15,654 nucleotides of DNA from Methanobacteriota archaeon (lineage in GTDB: Archaea > Thermoplasmatota > Poseidoniia > Poseidoniales > Poseidoniaceae), in the NCBI GenBank assembly GCA_002719475.1, contig PBHQ01000049.1, forward strand, positions 1-15,654, given 5' to 3'. A program made the position numbers and the translations under genes. The notes below the pieces were generated by a model. The model did no database searches. It had not been told where the DNA came from and was given only the letters and a program-made list of their open reading frames with translations. Below, piece after piece: positions 1-7,484 of this stretch (position 1 is its first letter; every line of letters starts with the position of its first letter).

Positions 1-1002
1 AACCTGAGGGAAGACGCCACCTGTCTGAACTGTTCCATCAGGAACCTCTGCCTCATGATCAATGATGACGCCTCTAAGTTGACAATCGCAACCTACCTTC
101 GATGCCACCCCCAACAAACAATCCTGCAAGGAACTGCCATCGGCTACGCGGGACTGCTCCAACAAAGTGCAATCATGAATAGTTGCACTATCAGCCACAT
201 CAGAGCCCTTGGCGAACATGTTGTACCCCTTTCGCGTGCAATCGATAACCCGTGAATCCGCAAACCATGAAGATGAGTCTACCAATCCTGCATCGTGTCG
301 ACCATGAACGATGGCGGCCTTGACTGCATTCTTCCATGATTCAGGAGTTCCTGCATCGATGAAATACCCTTCAAATGGCATCCCGCCCAAAGCCCCTTGC
401 TCAGCCAAAACAGGAAAGAGTTCCCTCTCAAGACTAGACCTGCCATCCGGCATTAGTTCGAAAACATCTTCTTCAAGGATATACGAACCAGCATTGATTA
501 AATTACTGAACACTTCTTCTGGTGTTGGTTTTTCCTTGAATCTAGTTACCATCTGGTCTTCGTCAATTCCAACAATTCCAAATCTCGTTGGGTCGGCAAC
601 TTCCCAAAGAGCCAAAGTTCCCAAACATTTCATGTTCTTATGTTGTCTAAGCATAGAAGAGAAATCGAGGGATGACACTACATCTCCATTGAAGCAAGCA
701 AAGGTACCGCTGAGGTGATCCATGCAGTTCTTCAATGCCCCTCCAGTTCCCATCGGTTCATCCTCGGGCACTATCTTGACGTCATAGTCCAATTCACAAG
801 AAGCAAAATAATCTCTCAAATCCTCAACCTTGTACCCCGCCGCAATGATTACTTCATCAATCAATTCAGAGGGCACACCTGATACCACCTGTTCGACAAG
901 TGTACGGTCCAATAGAGGAAGCAAGGGTTTGGGCAAAGTGTAGGTCCATGGTTGCAAACGACTTCCAAAGCCTCCGGCAAGAACCACAACCTGCATCCCC
1001 AT
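1..1002 (-). CDS. Sugar-phosphate nucleotidyltransferase (mannose-1-phosphate guanylyltransferase/glucose-1-phosphate thymidylyltransferase-like), 3' end missing
   Basis: This gene reads leftward and stays open to base 1, so the C-terminus is missing; about 334 residues are visible. The product should join a sugar-1-phosphate to an NTP to make an NDP-sugar in the cytoplasm, for glycan or glycolipid synthesis. The N-terminal signature LAGGFGSRLQPWT is at residues 8-20, followed by LPKPLLPL. NGD, the usual metal-binding Asp region, is at about 105-107, FKEKP at 155-159, NAGSYIL near 171 and GYFIDAGTPESW near 212-223. The visible C-terminal part has short hydrophobic-hexad-like repeats and a cluster of Cys residues, consistent with a left-handed beta-helix of the GDP-mannose pyrophosphorylase family. 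The nucleotide and sugar cannot be settled from sequence alone. In-frame ATGs lie at 1029, 1014, 1002 and 996. I chose 1002 because a GGAG lies six bases before it and the protein then begins just ahead of the conserved strand. It is divergent from sucC. Confidence 0.9.
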   Translation of the reverse strand, partial: MGMQVVVLAGGFGSRLQPWTYTLPKPLLPLLDRTLVEQVVSGVPSELIDEVIIAAGYKVEDLRDYFASCELDYDVKIVPEDEPMGTGGALKNCMDHLSGTFACFNGDVVSSLDFSSMLRQHKNMKCLGTLALWEVADPTRFGIVGIDEDQMVTRFKEKPTPEEVFSNLINAGSYILEEDVFELMPDGRSSLERELFPVLAEQGALGGMPFEGYFIDAGTPESWKNAVKAAIVHGRHDAGLVDSSSWFADSRVIDCTRKGYNMFAKGSDVADSATIHDCTLLEQSRVADGSSLQDCLLGVASKVGCDCQLRGVIIDHEAEVPDGTVQTGGVFPQV

Positions 1003-1061
1003 GAACGACTCCATCAACAACGAGTTCATCTCCCTTGTGACACGCAGTCAGCAACATCGCG

Positions 1062-2315
1062 ATGTTCAAGGAGGTAATGGGATTGGCAGGGGCGGCGATA
1101 ATCTTGAACATTCACGAATTCCAGGGAAAAGCACTGTTCCATGAGCATGGAATAGCAGTTCAGAAAGGCATCCATGCAACTAATGTTGAGGATGCTGTAT
1201 CCGCATGGAACGAATTGGATAGCCCCTTGGTTGCGGTCAAGTCCCAGATACATGCAGGTGGCCGAGGAAAGGGTAGTCTACATAATCCCGATAATGGGGA
1301 ATTAGTGCTCCAAGGTGGAGTTCAGTTAGCGCGTTCTCAGAATGAAGTAGCAGACTTCGCATCCAAAATGCTTGGTAATATTCTAGTCACCAAACAGACG
1401 GGGGAAAGTGGAAAGTTAGTGCAGAATATCTACATCGAATCCGGCTGTGATATCGCTCATGAATACTATCTAGCGCTATTGGTTGACCGCGAGAAGAAAG
1501 CGGTACTAATCATGGCTAGTACAGAAGGTGGAATGGATATAGAAGAGGTTGCTGAGCAAACTCCTGATAGAATTCACAAGATTTGGGTTGACCCTGGGGC
1601 AGGACTCCTAGGTTTCCAGATTTCTGAACTTTCTAGATCACTAGGATTGTCCCGAGATGCTGGCCGTTCCTTTGCTCGAATGTTGCGTTCACTGTATTCT
1701 CTTTTCACTTCCAAAGACTGTTCCATGGTTGAAATCAATCCACTGGTTAGAACAAATGATGAAGAGATATTGGCTCTAGATGCCAAGATCAGTTTCGATG
1801 AGAATGCTTCATTCAGACACAAGGACATATTTGAAGGCATGAGAGATAAATCTGAGGAAGAAGAAACCGAAATTCTTGCTGATGAGGCTGGACTTTCCTA
1901 TGTCAAACTGGATGGTGAAATCGGTTGTCTCGTGAACGGCGCAGGATTAGCCATGGCTACAATGGATGTCATCAAATTGTACGGGGGAGAGCCTGCAAAC
2001 TTCCTCGATGTAGGTGGAGGAGCAAATGAAGAGCAGGTAAAGACTGCTTTCAACATCATACTAAGTGATCCCAATGTCAAGGGTATTCTCATCAATATCT
2101 TCGGAGGAATCATGCGTTGCGATATCATTGCAAGAGGTGTTCTTGCTGCTACTGAATCCCTGGCTCTAGAAGTTCCATTAGTAGTCAGGTTATCTGGAAC
2201 CAACTATCAGGAAGGAAGAAAGATACTCGCTTCCAGCACCCTAAACATCCATACTGCTGAAACACTTGCTGAAGGTGCTAAACTAATCGTCGAACTCATT
2301 GGAGGTGAGCAATAA
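1062..2315 (+). CDS. sucC: Succinyl-CoA synthetase (ADP-forming) beta subunit
   Basis: This is the nucleotide-binding subunit of the TCA-cycle enzyme interconverting succinyl-CoA + ADP/Pi and succinate + CoA + ATP, working with SucD in the cytoplasm. The family start [11 protein letters not shown] is followed by the ATP-grasp glycine segment [17 protein letters not shown] and LDAKISFD carry the usual metal-binding acidic residues. The C-terminal CoA-ligase domain holds [22 protein letters not shown] and [11 protein letters not shown]. Architecture is the bacterial type of about 390 residues. The 417 residues from ATG 1062 include some 14 extra residues before the family start, so the true start may be downstream: ATG 1077, TTG 1083 (eight bases after GGAGG at 1070-1074) or TTG 1104, which gives the canonical N-terminus. 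A GGAGGTGA at its 3' end serves sucD, which overlaps its stop by one base. Confidence 0.96.
   Translation: MFKEVMGLAGAAIILNIHEFQGKALFHEHGIAVQKGIHATNVEDAVSAWNELDSPLVAVKSQIHAGGRGKGSLHNPDNGELVLQGGVQLARSQNEVADFASKMLGNILVTKQTGESGKLVQNIYIESGCDIAHEYYLALLVDREKKAVLIMASTEGGMDIEEVAEQTPDRIHKIWVDPGAGLLGFQISELSRSLGLSRDAGRSFARMLRSLYSLFTSKDCSMVEINPLVRTNDEEILALDAKISFDENASFRHKDIFEGMRDKSEEEETEILADEAGLSYVKLDGEIGCLVNGAGLAMATMDVIKLYGGEPANFLDVGGGANEEQVKTAFNIILSDPNVKGILINIFGGIMRCDIIARGVLAATESLALEVPLVVRLSGTNYQEGRKILASSTLNIHTAETLAEGAKLIVELIGGEQ
2301..2308 (+). promoter_or_regulatory. Shine-Dalgarno sequence of sucD inside the sucC end
   Basis: GGAGGTGA is a near-complete complement of the archaeal 16S rRNA tail. It sits six bases before ATG 2315, within the last codons of sucC. 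It fixes the sucD start and implies translation of sucD from the shared sucCD message. Confidence 0.8.
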
Positions 2316-3229
2316 TGGCAATCTGGATTGAAGAGAATGCAAAGGTCATAGTTCAGGGGGTCACCGGTAAGCAAGGATTGTTCCACACTGAGAAAATGGT
2401 CGAATACGGCACCGATATTGTAGGTGGTGTTACTCCAGGTAAGGGAGGGCAAACTGTTCTCGATGACAGACCCGTTTTCAACAGCGTAATCGAAGCAATA
2501 GAAGCCACAAACGCTGATGCAAGTGTCATTTACGTCCCTCCACCGTTTGCCGGAGAAGCGATAATGGAGGCTGCAGATGCTTTCGATCGATGCAAAGGTG
2601 AAGGGGTAGTGATATGCATTACAGAAGGAATACCTACTCTAGATATGGTAAAAGCAGTCGATTATGTCAACGATAGGCCAGGAGTGCGATTGATTGGACC
2701 TAATTGTCCGGGCATAATTACTCCCGGTGAGGAAGGTGGAGCAAAGATTGGAATCATGCCAGGACATATTCATGCCAAGGGAAGAATTGGTATTGTTTCA
2801 AAATCAGGAACTCTAACCTACGAGGCAGTTGCCCAGACAATGAGTATTGGAGAGGGACAATCAACCTGTGTAGGAATAGGAGGTGACCCTGTAAATGGGA
2901 CTGGCTTCATCGATTGTCTTAGCGCATTTGAGAATGACCCCCAAACCGAAGCGATCGTCATGATAGGCGAAATAGGAGGTAGCGCAGAAGAAGATGCTGC
3001 CGCTTGGGCTTTGAACAATGTCAGCAAGCCGATAGTGGGATTCGTTGCTGGTGCAACTGCACCACCTGGAAAGAGAATGGGACATGCAGGAGCAATCATC
3101 GCTGGCGGCAAAGGAACAGCAGCAGAGAAAATCAAAGCCTTCGAAGAAGCTGGAATCTACGTAGCCAACGATCCTAGTGAGATTGGATCTGTACTACTCA
3201 AGGCCCTTGAAGAATCAGGACTGCGCTAA
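2315..3229 (+). CDS. sucD: Succinyl-CoA synthetase (ADP-forming) alpha subunit
   Basis: This is the CoA-binding, phosphohistidine-carrying subunit that pairs with SucC. The 304 residues compare with about 290 in bacterial SucD. The N-terminal CoA-binding Rossmann domain shows [15 protein letters not shown] and GGVTPGKGG, then VIYVPPPFA and a PNCPGII segment. [10 protein letters not shown] marks the ligase domain. The catalytic His lies in GHAGAI at residue 257, followed by [10 protein letters not shown]. Its ATG overlaps the sucC TAA by one base, typical of translational coupling. The stop codon (3227-3229) directly abuts the stop codon of the convergent zinc-ribbon gene, so no separate terminator space exists on this side. 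All key residues I can check are intact. Confidence 0.97.
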   Translation: MAIWIEENAKVIVQGVTGKQGLFHTEKMVEYGTDIVGGVTPGKGGQTVLDDRPVFNSVIEAIEATNADASVIYVPPPFAGEAIMEAADAFDRCKGEGVVICITEGIPTLDMVKAVDYVNDRPGVRLIGPNCPGIITPGEEGGAKIGIMPGHIHAKGRIGIVSKSGTLTYEAVAQTMSIGEGQSTCVGIGGDPVNGTGFIDCLSAFENDPQTEAIVMIGEIGGSAEEDAAAWALNNVSKPIVGFVAGATAPPGKRMGHAGAIIAGGKGTAAEKIKAFEEAGIYVANDPSEIGSVLLKALEESGLR

Positions 3230-4774
3230 TCATCGAGGCGGACCCTTACGTGGACCCTTGGGTGGGCCACCGCTCTTGGGAGGACCAGCTTTGGAAGGAC
3301 CTCCAGGAGGGCCACGATTTGGCCCACCGGGAGGACCGCCACGAGAAGGGCCACCGCCAGGAGGACCACCGCGAGAAGAACCGCCACCAGGAGGGCCTCC
3401 GCGAGAAGGACCACCGCGAGAGGGGCCGCCGCCAGGAGGACCACCACGAGAAGGACCGCCACCAGGAGGGCCACCACGAGAAGGACCGCCACCAGGAGGG
3501 CCACCGCGAGAGGGGCCACCACCAGGAGGACCGCCGCCAGGGGGGCCACCACGAGAAGGAACGCCGCCAGGGGGACCACCGCGAGAGGGGCCACCGGGGC
3601 CTCTAGGGCCGCCTCGTGAACCGGGTCCTGGAGGGCCCGATTCTTCTTCCTCATCCTCGAATACTGCGCCACAATGCGGGCACTCATTATCAGATTCCTT
3701 GACCAAACCGCCGCACATCTCACATGCGAACATCTCTTCCTCCGATTCTTCTTCTACGGAACCGCTGCCTGCTTCTCCATGCACCAATTCGACTTCGCCA
3801 TCCTTGGAGCGGTAAAGATTCACTTCCGCAGACATATCCAAACCCTTTAGCGCCAACTCTGTAGAAATTGCATGTTCAAAGGCCTGAGCGAGATCTTGTG
3901 GAGTATCTAGAACCCGACCATCATCAACATATGTGACATTCACAGTCAACATGTCATCAGCAGAACGCGACTGAGGCGTTTCAACCGCAACACCTCGCTT
4001 ACGAGCCACTCTGCGAACTGAAACTTCTGCCATGCGGCGAAGCAGATTAGAATCAGGACCCTTCTTATCATCCTCTTTTCCTATAGCATCTTTGAGGAAT
4101 TCTTCAGCCTTGCTCTTTTCAGCCTGAAGATGTGAAGGCAGTTCCCCACTAATCTGAGCAAGTACCGAAGAGGCCGATTCCTGATTCATCTGTAGCCATT
4201 GACTACGCCGCTGATTCTTCACTTCCTTCTCTGCCTCACTCAACCTGTTTACCATCTCATCCGTTGGACTAACAGACGGGTTGAGAGTTGATTGTAAAGA
4301 TTCAGGAGTAAGACCTGGGTCGCCGAATCCCATAGCAGGAAGTGAGGCAGCATTGGGTTCTTGCAACGGGAAATTCGGGTCTATCGGGAGATTAGGATCG
4401 ATACCCGGAACATTCGCAACCGGTTGATCGAATGGAAGTGGCTGGGCAGACATCTGATCTAGAATGGAAGCCGGAAGCCCTCCGCCGATTGGCTCAGCAG
4501 CAGATGGCAAACCCTGATCTACTGACTGTTGCAGATTCTGTTGCGAAATCTGACTCATCAATTCAGAAGGAAGGCCAGACTGCTGCCCCTGCTCTCTCTG
4601 TTGACGAATCGCCTCCCCGCTGACAACACCAAAACCGCGCCCTCCAGAGACCTCTGCACCGGACAACCCGGTCTGCGTTGGCATGCTAGCTTTGGACAGA
4701 TCTTGACGCGAGCCACACTCAGTACAGAATATGCTGTCATCAGGGATTTCAGCAGAACATGATGTGCAATGCAT
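3230..4774 (-). CDS. Two-zinc-ribbon protein with Gly/Pro/Arg-rich repeat tail, function unknown
   Basis: I do not recognise a named family. The 514-residue protein opens with a zinc ribbon (C3xxC6...C17xxC20). A Gln/Pro/Ser-rich, probably disordered stretch follows to about residue 180. A charged, helix-prone region (about 180-260) contains LSEAEKEVKNQRR and RRMAEVSVRRVARKRG. A small mixed domain (about 265-335) includes LTVNVTYVDDGR and AFEHAISTELALKGL. A second zinc ribbon (CEMCGG...CPHCG, about 350-370) leads into an acidic EDEEEE patch. Residues about 380-514 are a low-complexity tail of about ten-residue GGPSRGGPPG-like repeats ending in lysine-rich GPPK/GPRKGPPR. Such a basic tail could bind nucleic acid or acidic surfaces, but this is speculation. 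There is no signal peptide or membrane segment, so it is probably cytoplasmic. ATG 4774 places the first ribbon at the very N-terminus. The gene is divergent from hpnE and convergent with sucD. Confidence 0.85.
   Translation of the reverse strand: MHCTSCSAEIPDDSIFCTECGSRQDLSKASMPTQTGLSGAEVSGGRGFGVVSGEAIRQQREQGQQSGLPSELMSQISQQNLQQSVDQGLPSAAEPIGGGLPASILDQMSAQPLPFDQPVANVPGIDPNLPIDPNFPLQEPNAASLPAMGFGDPGLTPESLQSTLNPSVSPTDEMVNRLSEAEKEVKNQRRSQWLQMNQESASSVLAQISGELPSHLQAEKSKAEEFLKDAIGKEDDKKGPDSNLLRRMAEVSVRRVARKRGVAVETPQSRSADDMLTVNVTYVDDGRVLDTPQDLAQAFEHAISTELALKGLDMSAEVNLYRSKDGEVELVHGEAGSGSVEEESEEEMFACEMCGGLVKESDNECPHCGAVFEDEEEESGPPGPGSRGGPRGPGGPSRGGPPGGVPSRGGPPGGGPPGGGPSRGGPPGGGPSRGGPPGGGPSRGGPPGGGPSRGGPSRGGPPGGGSSRGGPPGGGPSRGGPPGGPNRGPPGGPSKAGPPKSGGPPKGPRKGPPR
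3330..3600. repeat. 30-bp imperfect tandem repeat encoding GGPSRGGPPG units
   Basis: On the plus strand the marker CCAGGA recurs at 3357, 3387, 3432, 3462, 3492, 3522, 3537 and 3567. The main period is 30 bp, with 15- and 45-bp steps, so the basic module is a 15-bp half-unit coding five residues. Units differ mostly at third codon positions, for example GGA/GGG and CCA/CCG. This fits an in-frame coding minisatellite under protein-level selection. The repeat lies wholly inside the C-terminal tail of the minus-strand zinc-ribbon gene. It is likely to vary in copy number between strains. Confidence 0.9.
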
Positions 4775-4931
4775 ACCCCAACCCTGAACCTCGCTGCATT
4801 AGGCCCTTGTAAAACGCTTGCTACGCAAGACCATCTCTGAAGTAGGGAATTTGTACTGTTTCAAACATACTCAGCAAACCCAAAGCATGACAAGATTTGT
4901 TTCACCTTGGGGGTTCGGAAGAACGAGAGAG

Positions 4932-6374
4932 ATGCCTAGAATCGTTGTAATTAGAGGCGGCCTAGCCGGAATTTCCGCTGCTTTGGCTCTGGCCGATGAC
5001 GATTCCTCTAACGAAGTAGTACTAATCGAAGCTCGAAATAGCTTAGGAGGAAGAGTTTCCAGTGTCAAGGATGCTAAAACAGGAATCGACTTGGACAACT
5101 GTCAACATGCTTGTTTTCGTGTTTACGGACGTTTTCTGCAACTACTGGCAAGATCTCAGGCACATGATAGTATCAAACTACAAAGCAGAACCTCATTACC
5201 ATTCATGAATATCCCCGAAGGAAGAATCGCTGCATTGAGAGATGGTAGACTGAAGCCACCGAATCACATGCTAGGTTCGATGCTAGGTTTTCCGTTTCTC
5301 AATCTAAAGGACAAGGTTCCAATGCGAAAGGTCATCAAAGAATTAGCAAGTATGGACGAAGAACAGATTTTAGAACTTGATTCTATAGACTTCAAATCTT
5401 GGCTTGAAGAGCGGGGACAAACCAAGAAAGCGATCGAACGATTCTGGGGTTTTTTCGTACTGGCTGCACTAAATACAAGAATTGAGGAAGCCAGCACCAA
5501 ACTATCCGCTTTCCTCTTCAAGAAGGGTCTATTCAGTGACTCTCATTCCTTTGACGTTGGAGCGTTCACCTCAGATTTGTCGGATTCAATACATCCCCAA
5601 TTTGAGAAAGCAATGCTAGAAGCCGAGATTGAGGTAAGAACCTCTGAATCAGCTAAATCACTGATTTGGGATGGTGTTTGCAAAGGAGTGAAAACTAACA
5701 AGGGAACGATAGAATGTGATTCAGTGATTATAGCGCTTCCACACCATCTAACTGCTAGGTTATTGAATGATTCAAATGCCCCTGAAAACGTCAAAGATAT
5801 TGCAAAAATGGCGGATGAATTGCAGTACCGCTCCCTAATTGGCATTCATGCAATACATCCGCAACCAGTATTACCAGAAGATTTCACATTCGCAGTCTGC
5901 TTAGAACAAAATGTAATCCAAATGCTGTTCAACAGAAATGCGGAACTCGATGATGAAAATTGCCTTGATTCTAATTCACAATGGATTTCAGTTCCTGTTA
6001 GCGCTGCTGATGAATTCCTAAATTGGAACAAAGAACAGTTCAGACAAGAATATGTGAAGGTTGTGAAAAACACATACCCTGAATCTTGGTGTGAGCCTAC
6101 TACATTCAAAGTAATCAAATCAAAGAAAGCGACTTTTGCAGCTACTGTTGGCAGCAACAAAAACCGCCCCAAACAAGATGCCATCTCAGAATCAGGAATC
6201 TATCTCGCAGGAGCATGGACAGATACCGGTTGGCCATCAACAATGGAAGGTGCAGTAAGAAGTGGATTATTGGCAGCATCAAACCTAATGAGAAAGGATT
6301 GGGATGCGGATGAGAACTGGCAAGGTTGGCCTCCACCACCAGCAAGAAATGATCCCGAATGGAGAGCATGGTGA
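4932..6374 (+). CDS. hpnE: Hydroxysqualene dehydroxylase (squalene-associated FAD-dependent oxidoreductase)
   Basis: In the HpnCDE route this flavoenzyme reduces hydroxysqualene to squalene. From ATG 4932 it has 480 residues, slightly above the usual 415-450. The N-terminal dinucleotide-binding segment is IVVIRGGLAGISAALALA (residues 4-21), followed by VVLIEARNSLGGRV. The C-terminal FAD segment IYLAGAWTDTGWPSTMEGAV near residues 423-442 closely matches the HpnE signature AGDWTDTGWPATMEGAVRSG. That, plus the adjacent HpnC and HpnD homologues, favours HpnE over phytoene desaturase CrtI. One oddity is Arg8 where the first Gly of GxGxxG is expected. Upstream in-frame ATGs at 4818 and 4887 would add residues with no family counterpart, so I start at 4932, just before the beta strand. 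It is first in an operon, four bases ahead of hpnC. I saw no convincing TATA box in the 157-bp gap upstream. Confidence 0.87.
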   Translation: MPRIVVIRGGLAGISAALALADDDSSNEVVLIEARNSLGGRVSSVKDAKTGIDLDNCQHACFRVYGRFLQLLARSQAHDSIKLQSRTSLPFMNIPEGRIAALRDGRLKPPNHMLGSMLGFPFLNLKDKVPMRKVIKELASMDEEQILELDSIDFKSWLEERGQTKKAIERFWGFFVLAALNTRIEEASTKLSAFLFKKGLFSDSHSFDVGAFTSDLSDSIHPQFEKAMLEAEIEVRTSESAKSLIWDGVCKGVKTNKGTIECDSVIIALPHHLTARLLNDSNAPENVKDIAKMADELQYRSLIGIHAIHPQPVLPEDFTFAVCLEQNVIQMLFNRNAELDDENCLDSNSQWISVPVSAADEFLNWNKEQFRQEYVKVVKNTYPESWCEPTTFKVIKSKKATFAATVGSNKNRPKQDAISESGIYLAGAWTDTGWPSTMEGAVRSGLLAASNLMRKDWDADENWQGWPPPPARNDPEWRAW

Positions 6375-6378
6375 TCCA

Positions 6379-7356
6379 ATGTCAGAGAAATTCGAGTGGG
6401 GTGAACACAGCATCGAAGGAGATGCCGTAGAATTAGCTGGATACGATTCCTATAGAACAATAGATGAGGCTCAAAAATACTGCTCAAATATCGCTAGAAG
6501 CCACTATGAGAACTTTGTTGTTTCAAACTGGTTTACTCCCCCCGAAGTCAAGCAGCACATCGAAAATATCTACGCATTCTGTAGATATGGAGACGACTTA
6601 GGTGATGACGCACCATTCCCCCCCGAACAACGCCTGCAATTGTTGAACGAATGGGAGAGCGACTTGAAGAGAGCAGCGGAAAATGACTGGAGTGGTAAGC
6701 CAAGACACCCAATACTCACCGCTGTGCAAAGAACTGCCTCTTATCATTCAATTCCTGTTGAACCATTCATTAGTTTGATTCAAGCATTCAAGATGGACCA
6801 GACAAAGACTCGATACAATAACTGGGAAGAATTACGTGAATATTGCATCCACTCAGCCGACCCTGTTGGACACCTATTCCTGTATGTCTATGGACACGAT
6901 GATGAAGAGATGAGAGTACTGGCCGACAACACCTGTACGGCCTTGCAATTGGCAAACCATTGGCAGGATGTTTCCCGAGATTTAGAGCAGGATAGAATCT
7001 ATGTACCACTCGACGAAATGGAACAATTCGGTTATACTCTGGAGATGTACCAAAACAAGGAAGTCAACGAGGCTTGGAGAACACTGATCAAGCATCAAGT
7101 TGACAGGGCCCAGAAGATGTTTGATGACGGACGAAAATTATGGGAAAAGGTGGACCCTAGACTTGCAGTGGACCTAAGGATGTTCACCATGGGTGGCGAA
7201 GCAGTCTTGCGTTCAATACGTAAACAGAACTACAACACCTTCGCAAAAAGACCGCGTGTCAGTAAGCTGAAACAAGTCAGATTGTTCATCTCAACATGGC
7301 TTGCATGGAAGCGCGCCGTAAGACGCCACAAGCGTAGTAAGAAAATACTCACATAA
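6379..7356 (+). CDS. hpnC: Squalene synthase HpnC-like (trans-isoprenyl diphosphate synthase, hydroxysqualene-forming)
   Basis: HpnC enzymes convert presqualene diphosphate to hydroxysqualene. The 325-residue protein belongs to the squalene/phytoene synthase fold. HYENFVVSNWF (residues 42-52) matches the HpnC opening HYENFPVAS. The first aspartate-rich motif is YAFCRYGDDLGDD (DDLGD at 72-76). The second is NHWQDVSRDLEQDRIYVP at about 193-210; a WQD-type second motif, rather than LRD, is the HpnC form. Both Mg-diphosphate binding sites therefore look intact. ATG 6379 follows the hpnE stop by four bases. A GGTGAT at 6370-6375 can pair with the 16S tail. The frame remains open upstream to ATG 6304 inside hpnE, but that extension lacks family similarity. 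There is no signal peptide, and the protein is probably membrane-associated through its lipid substrate. Confidence 0.88.
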   Translation: MSEKFEWGEHSIEGDAVELAGYDSYRTIDEAQKYCSNIARSHYENFVVSNWFTPPEVKQHIENIYAFCRYGDDLGDDAPFPPEQRLQLLNEWESDLKRAAENDWSGKPRHPILTAVQRTASYHSIPVEPFISLIQAFKMDQTKTRYNNWEELREYCIHSADPVGHLFLYVYGHDDEEMRVLADNTCTALQLANHWQDVSRDLEQDRIYVPLDEMEQFGYTLEMYQNKEVNEAWRTLIKHQVDRAQKMFDDGRKLWEKVDPRLAVDLRMFTMGGEAVLRSIRKQNYNTFAKRPRVSKLKQVRLFISTWLAWKRAVRRHKRSKKILT

Positions 7357-7421
7357 CCGGTGGCCTGAAAGAGGGGGACTGGTACGGATGAACGATTGAG
7401 ATGTTAGAGAGAGGGGATCGC

Positions 7422-7472
7422 AAGGGGTTACTTACTCCCCTTTTGGGCGCTGCCCCAACTCGCCGAAGCGAG
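7422..7472 (+). other. Three consecutive small inverted repeats ahead of hpnD
   Basis: The 128-bp gap between hpnC and the chosen hpnD start contains three back-to-back potential hairpins. AAGGGG (7422-7427) can pair with CCCCTT (7437-7442) over a nine-base loop. GGGC (7445-7448) can pair with GCCC (7452-7455). CTCGC (7459-7463) can pair with GCGAG (7468-7472) across a CGAA tetraloop. Together they could form a structured mRNA leader, attenuator or processing site for hpnD. If the longer ATG 7401 start were used they would instead be coding. No function can be assigned from sequence alone. Confidence 0.4.
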
Positions 7473-7484
7473 CAGGTTCCTCGG

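Noticed and set aside
1026..1253. Minus-strand open frames across the start of sucC
   Set aside because: They are shadows of sucC and of the divergent nucleotidyltransferase gene, with no recognisable protein features.
3330..3600. Possible CRISPR array because of the 30-bp periodicity
   Set aside because: There are no unique spacers; units are contiguous, vary at third codon positions and stay in frame in the minus-strand gene.
3177..3815. Plus-strand 212-residue open frame rich in GGPPREGP
   Set aside because: It is antisense to the repeat tail of the zinc-ribbon gene. The Gly/Pro composition follows from GGN/CCN complementarity, and it also overlaps the end of sucD.
4818..4931. Longer N-terminus of hpnE from ATG 4818 or 4887
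   Set aside because: The extra residues have no family counterpart, and the dinucleotide-binding strand begins right after ATG 4932.
4932..6374. Phytoene desaturase (CrtI) for carotenoid or retinal synthesis
   Set aside because: The C-terminal WTDTGWPSTMEGAVRSG signature and the neighbouring HpnC-type synthase fit HpnE better. CrtI is not fully excluded without a tree.
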